The position numbers and the translations under genes were made by a program. From Rikenellaceae bacterium (GTDB taxonomy: Bacteria; Bacteroidota; Bacteroidia; Bacteroidales; Rikenellaceae): a DNA stretch of 64,000 bases. The DNA lies in assembly GCA_902363575.1 (NCBI GenBank), contig CABJAJ010000005.1:1-64000 (forward strand). Direction: 5' to 3'. Each line of letters begins with the position of its first letter. Position 1 is the stretch's first letter. A model generated the notes under the pieces. That model was not told where the DNA came from, searched no databases, and was given only the letters and a program-made list of their open reading frames with translations. Below, piece after piece: positions 7,855 to 14,955 of this stretch.

Positions 7855-8301
7855 CTCCCGACGACAAGACTGTAAACCGCTAAAACAGAGCGCACGCTGT
7901 CGGAAGACCGATGTGCCGCACCCACAGCCACCCCGACAGACGCTTTCGACAGTCGCAATTCGGCAGGCGAACCGCTCCCATCGGACCGGCCGGTCGGCGG
8001 ACGATACAATCCGATCCGTCGGCAGGTCGTGTCCTGCCGACGCATTGCAGGCACTTGTCCGGAGGAATCACACCACAGGAAATGGCTGTCGGCAACCCGC
8101 CCCCGAAACCGCAACCCCCGAAACCGCAACCCGAAACGCAACCCGAACCAGCAACCCGAAAGCAGTAACCCGAAACCGGCAACCCGGAGCGGAGTGGCAG
8201 GCATCCGCAGGACAAAGAAAACGGATAAAAAATTCCATCCGCCGGGCCGAAAATCCGAAAGGTTATCGTACTTTTGCCGCATAATCCAGCTTTTCGCCGC
8301 G
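7855..8301. other. Intergenic region with degenerate repeats
   Basis: No gene is supported. The main content is the degenerate CCGAAACCGCAACC array at about 8093-8191 and a -7 element TACTTTTG (8269-8276) for the serine dehydratase gene. Confidence 0.6.
8093..8191 (+). repeat. Degenerate CCGAAACCGCAACC direct repeats
   Basis: About six to seven imperfect head-to-tail copies of a 12-16 bp unit built from CGAAAC and GCAACC. The array lies upstream of the serine dehydratase promoter and resembles the CCGCAAA repeat at 6533-6560 in composition. Confidence 0.7.
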
Positions 8302-9504
8302 ATGGAATCACTCAAGGAACTCTACAAGGTGGGCACGGGCCCGTCGAGCAGCCATACGATGGGGCCCAAGAAGGCTGCCGAAATCTTTGCCGGACGCTGT
8401 CCCTCAGCCGACGCATACCGCGTGACCCTCTACGGCTCGCTGGCCGCAACGGGACGCGGACACCTCACCGACCGGGCGATCCTCTCGGTGCTCGAGCCGC
8501 TCGCTCCGACGCAGATCGTCTGGAAACCGGAGGTCGTCCTTTCGTTCCATCCCAACGGCATGTTGTTCGAGGCCCTGCGTGCGAACGAAGTGTTCGACTC
8601 CTGGACGATCTTCAGCACGGGCGGGGGCACGCTCGCCAACGCCGAGACCCCCCTGAATCCGCAAAGCATCTATCCGATGAGCCGCATCTCCGACATCCTG
8701 GCGTGGTGCACGCGCGAAGGAAAAACTTTCTGGGAATACGTGCAGGATTGCGAGGGCCCCGGGATCTGGGACTATCTGGACAACATCTGGACGGTGATGT
8801 GCGAAACGATCGTGCGCGGCCTGAGCAACGACGGCGTGCTCCCGGGCGGACTCAAGGTCGCCCGCAAAGCCAGCACCTACCTGGTCAAATCCAAAAGCTA
8901 CAACGATTCGCTCAGCTCGCGCGCCAAGATTTACGCCTATGCGCTGGCCACCTCCGAGGAGAACGCTTCGGGCGGTACGGTCGTAACGGCCCCGACGTGC
9001 GGTTCGAGCGGCGTCGTGCCAGCCGTGCTCTACCACCTGGTCACCTCGCGCGAGTTCTCGCGGATGCGCGTCCTGCGTGCGCTCGCCACGGCGGGACTTT
9101 TCGGCAACGTCGCCAAAACCAACTCCTCCATATCCGGAGCCGAAGTGGGCTGCCAGGGCGAGGTTGGCGTGGCATGCGCCATGGCCGCAGCCGCAGCCTG
9201 CCAGCTTTTCGGAGGCACACCGTCCCAGATCGAGTACGCCTCCGAAATGGCGCTCGAACATCACCTCGGCCTCACCTGCGACCCGGTATGCGGGCTGGTG
9301 CAGATTCCCTGCATTGAGCGCAACGCCGTGGCTGCCGCCCGCGCACTGGACGCCAACATCTTCGCCACCCTCTCGGACGGGCACCACATGGTCAGCTACG
9401 ACAAGGTGGTCGAAGTGATGAAGGAGACGGGGCACAACCTGCCGAGCCTCTATCGGGAAACCTCCGAAGGGGGACTTGCCCGCAACTACCCCTGCCAGCT
9501 CTGA
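8302..9504 (+). CDS. sdaA: L-serine ammonia-lyase, iron-sulfur type
   Basis: A 400-residue single-chain L-serine dehydratase, which deaminates L-serine to pyruvate and ammonia with a 4Fe-4S cluster. It starts MESLKELYKVGTGPSSSHTMGP, the typical beta-domain substrate region, and the alpha domain has SGGTVVTAPTCGSSGV, GCQGEVGVACAMA and CDPVCGLVQIPC, supplying the cluster cysteines. The frame is open upstream to 8029, but that part translates the CGAAAC/GCAACC repeats, and a TACTTTTG -7 box at 8269-8276 supports the start at 8302. It appears monocistronic and feeds pyruvate metabolism. Confidence 0.95.
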   Translation: MESLKELYKVGTGPSSSHTMGPKKAAEIFAGRCPSADAYRVTLYGSLAATGRGHLTDRAILSVLEPLAPTQIVWKPEVVLSFHPNGMLFEALRANEVFDSWTIFSTGGGTLANAETPLNPQSIYPMSRISDILAWCTREGKTFWEYVQDCEGPGIWDYLDNIWTVMCETIVRGLSNDGVLPGGLKVARKASTYLVKSKSYNDSLSSRAKIYAYALATSEENASGGTVVTAPTCGSSGVVPAVLYHLVTSREFSRMRVLRALATAGLFGNVAKTNSSISGAEVGCQGEVGVACAMAAAAACQLFGGTPSQIEYASEMALEHHLGLTCDPVCGLVQIPCIERNAVAAARALDANIFATLSDGHHMVSYDKVVEVMKETGHNLPSLYRETSEGGLARNYPCQL

Positions 9505-10087
9505 AGCCCCGGCCCCGCCTCCCCGACTTGTGAGCGGTTCCGAGGGCCTGCGTTCTTTATCCGCGATCCTGTAGCCATGTAGCCTGCAGCCATCCGCAGC
9601 CACCTTTATTCACCCGCGGCCCCGCAGCAGCTACCTGCTGCCACCTGCCCTTGTTGCCACCTGTCATCAGCTTCAGCACCGCAGCCACTCCGCAGCTATA
9701 CGCAACCACCTGTATCCACTCGTAGCCCCGGAGCAGCCACCTGCAACCCTACACCCCCGCTGCAGCCACCTGTAACCGCCTGCAACCACGCAGCCCGGCC
9801 GTCCCTCAGCGTTACCCGCTGCCACCTGCCACTTGCTGCCACCTGTTATCACCTTCAGCACCGCAGCCACGCCGCAGTTATACGCAACCACCTGTATCCA
9901 CTCGTAGCCCCGCAGCAGCCACCTGCAACCACCTGCAACCACGCCCCTGCCGCCGCCCGCAACCGTCACTCATAACTGTCGCCCGCAACCTGCTCATAAG
10001 GCCGCCTTCATCTGCGCATCGTTACCCGCACCTCTCACCCTTTTTACCCCTCCCGCCCGACCCGGCCCGGCCTGCGAAACAGCACGA
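9505..10087. repeat. Repeat island with a ~119-bp direct duplication
   Basis: This non-coding stretch consists almost entirely of variants of GCAGCCACCTG and GCAACCACCTG. A longer segment is duplicated: 9630-9748 and 9811-9930 are about 90% alike by eye, offset by 181-182 bp, and share CTTCAGCACCGCAGCCAC and TATACGCAACCACCTGTATC. On the minus strand it is open for 98 codons (9673-9969), but the peptide is low-complexity Gly/Trp/Arg and is not credible as a protein. Confidence 0.8.
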
Positions 10088-10238
10088 CAAAAAACCTCCC
10101 GGCCTTGCGGCCGGGAAGTTCCACCAACTTATAAATATGTTAAATGCTTGCGCGTTTAACCGGACCAATATCGGGCTCAGACTCCCGAAACGAAAGAGCA
10201 TAAAAGACGAATCACCGGATGGGCACCCTCTTTCGGTC
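10088..10238 (-). ncRNA. Candidate small RNA
   Basis: The minus strand has a compact unit of about 150 nt. The promoter is ATTG (10271-10274), 19 bp, TATCTTTG (10244-10251), giving a start near 10238. The 5' part forms an 8-bp perfect stem (10228-10235 with 10191-10198); next is a hairpin GTTAAA/TTTAAC (10155-10160 with 10139-10144) capped by a GCAA tetraloop; last is an 8-bp GC-rich terminator stem (10109-10116 with 10097-10104) followed by six T residues (10089-10094). No protein gene follows on this strand, so it is an orphan RNA and not a leader. The RNA family is not recognised. Confidence 0.65.
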
Positions 10239-10243
10239 GAGTA

Positions 10244-10274
10244 CAAAGATAATCCGTTCAGAGGCAAAAACAAT
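10244..10274 (-). promoter_or_regulatory. Promoter of the candidate small RNA
   Basis: TATCTTTG (10244-10251) with ATTG (10271-10274) 19 bp upstream on the minus strand. Confidence 0.65.
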
Positions 10275-10695
10275 GAAAAATAATCTTACAAGACATATGC
10301 TATCCTCCTGAATATCAATAACCGCATTCGACAATTTTCTTACACGGTTTTTGAGCCCCCTGTTTTCGGCCCGATCCGGCGGAAAAAGGCATACCGGATC
10401 GCTGCTTCGGGCAACCCCGACCAAGGGGAGGGCCGGTTGCAGTGGTCGTACCGGAACGTATCATACATGGCGGGCTAAACCGGACGAAATCCGTGTCGGC
10501 CATACATGAAGTGCGGAACCGGGGAGGTGCAGAACCGGAATTGACACCGGCATCCGGTCTCGTTACGACAACAGCCAGCCGTCCCGGTCTGCGTCGAGCG
10601 GCGGACAGCCGAAGCGACCGGCGGGCGGTAACGTTTTGTTCTCCGGTAAAAAATCGTTAACTTGCAAAAGAATGCACACTATTTGTTCGGAAACC
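10275..10695. other. Intergenic region, nothing recognised
   Basis: About 420 bp between the small-RNA promoter and the metallo-beta-lactamase gene. No credible gene. TTTG at 10635-10638 and a weak -7 near 10657-10664 may drive the next gene. Confidence 0.5.
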
Positions 10696-11448
10696 ATGAA
10701 AACGATTCTGCTTATGAGCCTCTTCATTTTCGCCTTCGCCGAGACGGGCGGCGCGAACCCGAACGTTCCGCACTATCCGGCTGATTCCTTCACGGCCCGC
10801 GACGGAACGCCCTTCACGATCACCTTTTTCAAACACGCCTCGCTTGCCATCGAGGTGGATGGCAAATCGATTTACATCGATCCCGTGGACGGATACGCAG
10901 CCTACGACCTGCTGCCGAAAGCCGATCTGGTGCTGATTACCCACTCCCATTACGACCACCTCGACCCGAAAGCCATCGCCCGGATCAGCACCTCCGAAAC
11001 GCAGATCGTCTGCGACAAGACCAGCGCACAAACGCTCGGCCCCGGATGCGAGGTCGTGACCCCCGGACAGACCGCACGCCCACGCCCCTATGCGGAGATC
11101 GAAGCGGTGCGGGCCTATAACACCTCACAGGGACACACCCAATTCCATCCGCGCGACCGGGAGGACAACGGATATATCCTCACGATCGGGGGCACGCGCA
11201 TCTATATCGCGGGAGACAGCGAGAATACGCCCGAAATGAAAGCGCTGCGCAACATCGACATCGCTTTCCTGTCGGTCAATCAACCCTATACGATGACCGT
11301 CGATCAGGCCGTGGATGCCGTCAAAGCGATCCGCCCCGCTATTTTTTACCCCTACCATACCGGCGAAACGGCGGTAAAGACCGATCTGGATCGCCTTCAG
11401 CGCGAGCTGGAGGGAGTCACCGAAATCCGGATCCGTCCGATGGAATAG
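10696..11448 (+). CDS. Exported MBL-fold metal-dependent hydrolase
   Basis: A 250-residue protein with an N-terminal signal peptide (MKTILLMSLFIFAFAETGGA, residues 1-20) that suggests a periplasmic location. The rest fits the metallo-beta-lactamase fold of the UlaG / YhfI-like group: the metal motif THSHYDHLD near residues 78-86, the later metal ligands around GHTQFHP and IAGDSE, and FYPYHTGE near the C terminus. The reaction (lactone, phosphoester or other hydrolysis) cannot be decided. The start at 10696 is chosen because it begins the signal peptide; upstream Met codons at 10636 and 10672 add only non-hydrophobic residues. A strong terminator follows. Confidence 0.85.
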   Translation: MKTILLMSLFIFAFAETGGANPNVPHYPADSFTARDGTPFTITFFKHASLAIEVDGKSIYIDPVDGYAAYDLLPKADLVLITHSHYDHLDPKAIARISTSETQIVCDKTSAQTLGPGCEVVTPGQTARPRPYAEIEAVRAYNTSQGHTQFHPRDREDNGYILTIGGTRIYIAGDSENTPEMKALRNIDIAFLSVNQPYTMTVDQAVDAVKAIRPAIFYPYHTGETAVKTDLDRLQRELEGVTEIRIRPME

Positions 11449-11483
11449 CGACGATCCGCAAAGCGCAACCGCAACTGCAAAGC

Positions 11484-11516
11484 AACGCCCCTGCCGGATA
11501 CAGGGGCGTTTTTTTT
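11484..11516 (+). terminator. Terminator of the MBL-fold gene
   Basis: Ten-bp perfect stem AACGCCCCTG (11484-11493) / CAGGGGCGTT (11501-11510), followed by eight T residues (11509-11516). A textbook intrinsic terminator. Confidence 0.92.
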
Positions 11517-11583
11517 GGAATACGGCCGAAAAATCCGTACCTTTATGAAATCTTGCCCGCAACTATTAACCAAATTATTGATT

Positions 11584-12078
11584 ATGAAACAATCATTCCT
11601 TTGTTTCGGGGCAAGAGCACTCCTTTTGTCCGCCCTCGCCGCATTGACGTTGGCATCCTGTTCCAAAGATTCCATGCAGGACGAAATCGTGCCGGCTCCT
11701 GAAAGCGAAACCCCCGGCTACGGCCCGAAATCCGAAATCGCCCCGGGCTCGCTCAAAATCGTATGCACGCCCGAAGCGACCGGCGACGACAACTCCCGAC
11801 TGGAAAAGTTCGTGGAGTACACCTTCCAGGCGATCTATATCGACTGGGCGCCGGGTCCGGTGGCGGAATTCGTTTACACCATCACCAAAGGCGACCTGGT
11901 AAAGCCGGGATACGTCCGCACCGATCCGAAAAACGGCGTGATGAAGGTCACCTTCACCAGTCCGGGCATCTACAAGATCACGCTTCGCTGCCTGAATTAT
12001 CCCAACAACGTCCGCACGCGCACGTTCAACGTACACGAGGACGTCGTGCCCTGGAATCCTGTGGAAGTGCAGATGTAA
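11584..12078 (+). CDS. Lipoprotein with one Ig/PKD-like domain
   Basis: A 164-residue predicted lipoprotein with lipobox LTLASC near residues 21-26. The mature region (about 55-150) is one beta-sandwich-like domain with CTPEATG at its start and VMKVTFTSPGIYKITLRCLN near its end. The same domain, with the same CTPE and VKIRF-EPGIYQVT signatures, is found in the larger lipoprotein that starts at 12633, and the region after the lipobox is also alike (SKDSMQDEIVPAP against SQDAVQEEIAPDP), so the two genes are paralogues in part. Function unknown; a cell-surface role is likely. The start at 11584 begins the signal peptide; TACCTTTA at 11538-11545 is a plausible -7 element. Confidence 0.75.
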   Translation: MKQSFLCFGARALLLSALAALTLASCSKDSMQDEIVPAPESETPGYGPKSEIAPGSLKIVCTPEATGDDNSRLEKFVEYTFQAIYIDWAPGPVAEFVYTITKGDLVKPGYVRTDPKNGVMKVTFTSPGIYKITLRCLNYPNNVRTRTFNVHEDVVPWNPVEVQM

Positions 12079-12126
12079 CCTTCCGAACAACAACCCGGCA
12101 GCCGCTCGCTGCTGCCGTCGGACCCG

Positions 12127-12158
12127 AACTCCCGACCCGCTGCGGATCGGGAGTTTTC
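12127..12158 (+). terminator. Terminator of the small Ig-like lipoprotein
   Basis: AACTCCCGA (12127-12135) pairs with TCGGGAGTT (12147-12155), followed by TTCG, 49 bp after the stop codon. Confidence 0.8.
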
Positions 12159-12312
12159 GTTCGATCCCTGCCCCCAACCGGGTAAGAAAACTCGCATAAC
12201 TCCGCGGCAGCCTTGCGTCCTCGCAAATGGCCCATCCCGCAGGAACGGGGTTTGAGGCCGCAGGAATAAGGTTTCTACGCCAGAAGCCGACAGGCATGCG
12301 CCATTCACTCGT

Positions 12313-12361
12313 GCAGGCATTGTCCGCGTGGCAGGCATTGTCCGCGTGCAGGCATTGTCCG
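12313..12361 (+). repeat. Tandem 17-18 bp repeat
   Basis: GCAGGCATTGTCCGCGT occurs at 12313 and 12331, and its first 14 bp again at 12348. About 2.8 nearly perfect units in an intergenic region. Confidence 0.85.
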
Positions 12362-12546
12362 ATTGAACAGGACTGAAAGACACACGCGGCCCTCCGACAG
12401 CACGCCGTGAACACGTCCGGCGATCGGCGCAATACCGTCGCGCCGCCCTGCACCGGAAACCTCCCGGCCGCCATCGCTTCGACGGAATATCGGACGGCCG
12501 ATTTCCGAGAATTCCGGGTGCCGGAAAGAGAAAACAGGTGAAATCG

Positions 12547-12578
12547 CTTGCTTTTATTCCCCGCTTTTCCTATCTTTG
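12547..12578 (+). promoter_or_regulatory. Promoter of the pseudo-zincin lipoprotein
   Basis: CTTG (12547-12550), 20 bp, TATCTTTG (12571-12578). Leader about 50 nt to the start at 12633. Confidence 0.7.
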
Positions 12579-12632
12579 ATTTGAGGAGCGATCCTCTCTT
12601 GCCCTAAAATTCACCCCTAAACCCCTATCACC

Positions 12633-14474
12633 ATGAAAAAATGCTTCGCATTCCGATGGGCAAACAAGCTGTTTGCCCTCCCAATCGTGGCTTGTCTATC
12701 CGTATCCTGCTCACAGGATGCCGTGCAGGAGGAAATCGCACCTGACCCCGATCCCATCGTTTCGATGACCGACCCGCAACTGCTCGAATACCTGGGTTAC
12801 GACCCGGAAGATGCCACCGAGTACGAACTCTATTACACCGTCGGCGATGAGATCGTCAGCAAGGAAACGTTGGATCGGGTCCGCAACGAACCGCAAACCC
12901 GGATGCAATACAATCGGGACTATTTGACGCCGCAGTACCAGCGAATCCTCCTCTCCAACCAGCACATGTTTACAATGCAAATGCAGGAGGCCGTCGAGGA
13001 GTGGAATAAATTATACAGCGAGAAAAAGAGCAATATCCGCTTCGAGATCGACAACAAGGCGATCAACAGCGTTCAGTTCATTATCTATCAGCAACCGACC
13101 GACAATTATTTGAATCTTTACGTGGAAAGGCCGAGCAACGGGGCATACGGACGTTTCGTTCAATTGTCCATCGGAAACATATGGTACGACCTGACCGGCA
13201 CCAGCCAGATGAAATATCTGTTCATGCACATCCTGGGTCATCTGGCCGGTTTCGAGCATTCGCTCGATTACGGCGACGATATTCCCACGGAATCCTTGAC
13301 GATCGGATTCCTCTGCGACCCGTCTTCCATTATGATGGATGAAAAAAACCTGCTCAAGGACAAAAACTTTTACAAAGGTTTTTCCGATCCGGATAAAGAG
13401 GCGATCGGAGCCCTGTATCCGTACATCACTCCGGAACCCGATCCGGAACCCGAAGCGCCGGAATTCACCCTGACCTGCACCCCCGAACCCGTTCAGACTA
13501 GTGGAAAACAAACCCTGCGTATCGGGACGGATTACCTGTTCCAGGCCGTTTATACCTACTCAAAATGCCCCAGTCCCAAATATGCGTTCTCCGTCACCCG
13601 AGAAGATAAACTCAAGGCGGACTACACCCGTACCGACATGGGCAACGGGAAAGTCAAAATCCGCTTCACAGAGCCCGGAATCTATCAGGTGACCGCCACC
13701 GTCACCAACGCAACGGAATCCAACACCAAAACCGTCAGCTATAACCTGACCGATCCATGTCCGATCATAACGGGGCCGAGCAAAGTGGAGCTTGGCATCT
13801 ACTATGATTTCGAGGTGACATACAGGGATGCCAATCATCCCAAACCGCTCATCGACCTATGGTGGGAGAAAATGGTGCTGAATATGGGTAAAGCTACCGT
13901 ACAGCGGGTGAGCAACAACCAATTCAGGATACGTTTCGATGAGCCCGGCGGCTTCCGTATCCTGGCCGATGTGGAAGGCGGAAATCGTATCGAAAGGGGA
14001 TTTTTCTATGTTTCGGTCTATTACAAACCTTACTACATGATCGAAAAGAAAGTGATCGATCCCAACCTACCGTTGATCGATCCGGGCGAACTTCCTTCTC
14101 TTTCCAAACCCCTCTCACCCGGATTCGGCGGCGGTATTCCCATCGTCCGCGCATTAGCTACCTATGAGAATACGCTCCGCTTCTATGCGGACCAGGCATG
14201 CACGCAACCCATAGCCCTGCAACACGACGTGCTCTTCGATTATTGCCTGTGCTACGCCCTCTCGAACGGAGAGAGATACTGGTGCGAAGGAGAGGGAACC
14301 GGCATCCGCATGACCGTTCCGAAAGGTGAAACCGCCGTTATATTTCCGCAATCGAAAAAAACATCGGTAAACGGAATGGGGAGCGACGGAAAAACGGTCA
14401 CCACGATCCGGGATCCCTACTATGAAATCATCTATCCGGAAAACGAATGTACATCGGTCAATCCGTTCGATTGA
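12633..14474 (+). CDS. Zincin-like lipoprotein lacking catalytic Glu
   Basis: A 613-residue lipoprotein (lipobox LSVSC, Cys 26). Residues about 90-265 resemble a metzincin protease: a long helix ends in HILGHLAGFEH (199-209), which has all three zinc His residues of HExxHxxGxxH, followed by a Met-turn-like SSIMMDE (231-237). However the catalytic Glu after the first His is Ile 200 (codon ATC at 13230-13232), so peptidase activity is doubtful. Residues 277-373 are an Ig/PKD-like domain shared with the upstream lipoprotein, and 376-455 look like a second, diverged copy (FRIRFDEPGGF against VKIRFTEPGIY). The C-terminal ~110 residues are another beta-rich region. It may bind a ligand or act as a surface adhesin; active protease is less likely. 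Confidence 0.8.
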   Translation: MKKCFAFRWANKLFALPIVACLSVSCSQDAVQEEIAPDPDPIVSMTDPQLLEYLGYDPEDATEYELYYTVGDEIVSKETLDRVRNEPQTRMQYNRDYLTPQYQRILLSNQHMFTMQMQEAVEEWNKLYSEKKSNIRFEIDNKAINSVQFIIYQQPTDNYLNLYVERPSNGAYGRFVQLSIGNIWYDLTGTSQMKYLFMHILGHLAGFEHSLDYGDDIPTESLTIGFLCDPSSIMMDEKNLLKDKNFYKGFSDPDKEAIGALYPYITPEPDPEPEAPEFTLTCTPEPVQTSGKQTLRIGTDYLFQAVYTYSKCPSPKYAFSVTREDKLKADYTRTDMGNGKVKIRFTEPGIYQVTATVTNATESNTKTVSYNLTDPCPIITGPSKVELGIYYDFEVTYRDANHPKPLIDLWWEKMVLNMGKATVQRVSNNQFRIRFDEPGGFRILADVEGGNRIERGFFYVSVYYKPYYMIEKKVIDPNLPLIDPGELPSLSKPLSPGFGGGIPIVRALATYENTLRFYADQACTQPIALQHDVLFDYCLCYALSNGERYWCEGEGTGIRMTVPKGETAVIFPQSKKTSVNGMGSDGKTVTTIRDPYYEIIYPENECTSVNPFD

Positions 14475-14551
14475 GCCTCCGCTCCGCCGAAAGGCGATCC
14501 CGGCTGTCGTCCGATAAGCCGTGAGGCGCGGACGGCGGGCCGCTCAACAGG

Positions 14552-14584
14552 AACTCCCCGAAACGACAATCGTTTCGGGGAGTT
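14552..14584. terminator. Bidirectional hairpin between convergent genes
   Basis: Fifteen-bp perfect inverted repeat: 14552-14566 with 14570-14584, loop CAA. It separates the plus-strand lipoprotein from the minus-strand HMA gene. T tracts are short (TTT), so termination strength is uncertain. Confidence 0.75.
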
Positions 14585-14613
14585 TACCGCAGGCGGCCTC
14601 TGACGCCGACACA

Positions 14614-14934
14614 TTACCGTTTTTCATCCGCCCGGGCACGCACTTCGGCCCTGACCTTGATTTTGGCAAAGCCCTTGACAATCCCTTCGTCGGTGTTTTT
14701 CTTCGGGTCGTAGGTCACCGTCACGGTCTTGGCAGGCAGGTCGATGCTGACCTCCTTGACCCCCTTTTCAAAGGGAATGTTGGCTTCGATCTTCTTGGCG
14801 CACTTCTCGCAGTCGATATCCGCCGCGAATACCGTCGTCACGGTCTCGGCCGCTTTCTTTTTCGTTTCGGCTCCGGCGTTCGCAACGCCCAGCCCGAGGA
14901 TCGCCGCAAGGCAGATCAATACGATTTTTTTCAT
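14614..14934 (-). CDS. Periplasmic heavy-metal-associated (HMA) protein
   Basis: A 106-residue protein with a signal peptide (residues 1-20, ending ANA or AGA) and a single HMA domain of about 70 residues. The metal site is DCEKCAKK (CxxC, Cys 42 and Cys 45), and the following segments IPFEKGVKEVSIDL and KTVTVTYDPKKN are typical of the ferredoxin-like HMA fold. It probably binds Cu(I) or a similar soft metal outside the cytoplasm. It is the last gene of the four-gene operon that begins at 18051, 21 bp after the TonB receptor gene, which suggests it passes metal to or from that receptor. Confidence 0.85.
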   Translation of the reverse strand: MKKIVLICLAAILGLGVANAGAETKKKAAETVTTVFAADIDCEKCAKKIEANIPFEKGVKEVSIDLPAKTVTVTYDPKKNTDEGIVKGFAKIKVRAEVRARADEKR

Positions 14935-14955
14935 GCTTCGTACTATTTTATACGG

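Larger units (their letters stand above)
12159..12632. other. Intergenic region between the two lipoproteins
   Basis: No gene is supported. It contains the GCAGGCATTGTCCGCGT tandem repeat at 12313-12361 and the promoter of the larger lipoprotein at 12547-12578. Confidence 0.6.

Noticed and set aside
9673..9969. A 98-codon minus-strand frame rich in Gly and Trp
   Set aside because: It only translates the GCAGCCACCTG repeat; no signal, domain or promoter supports it.
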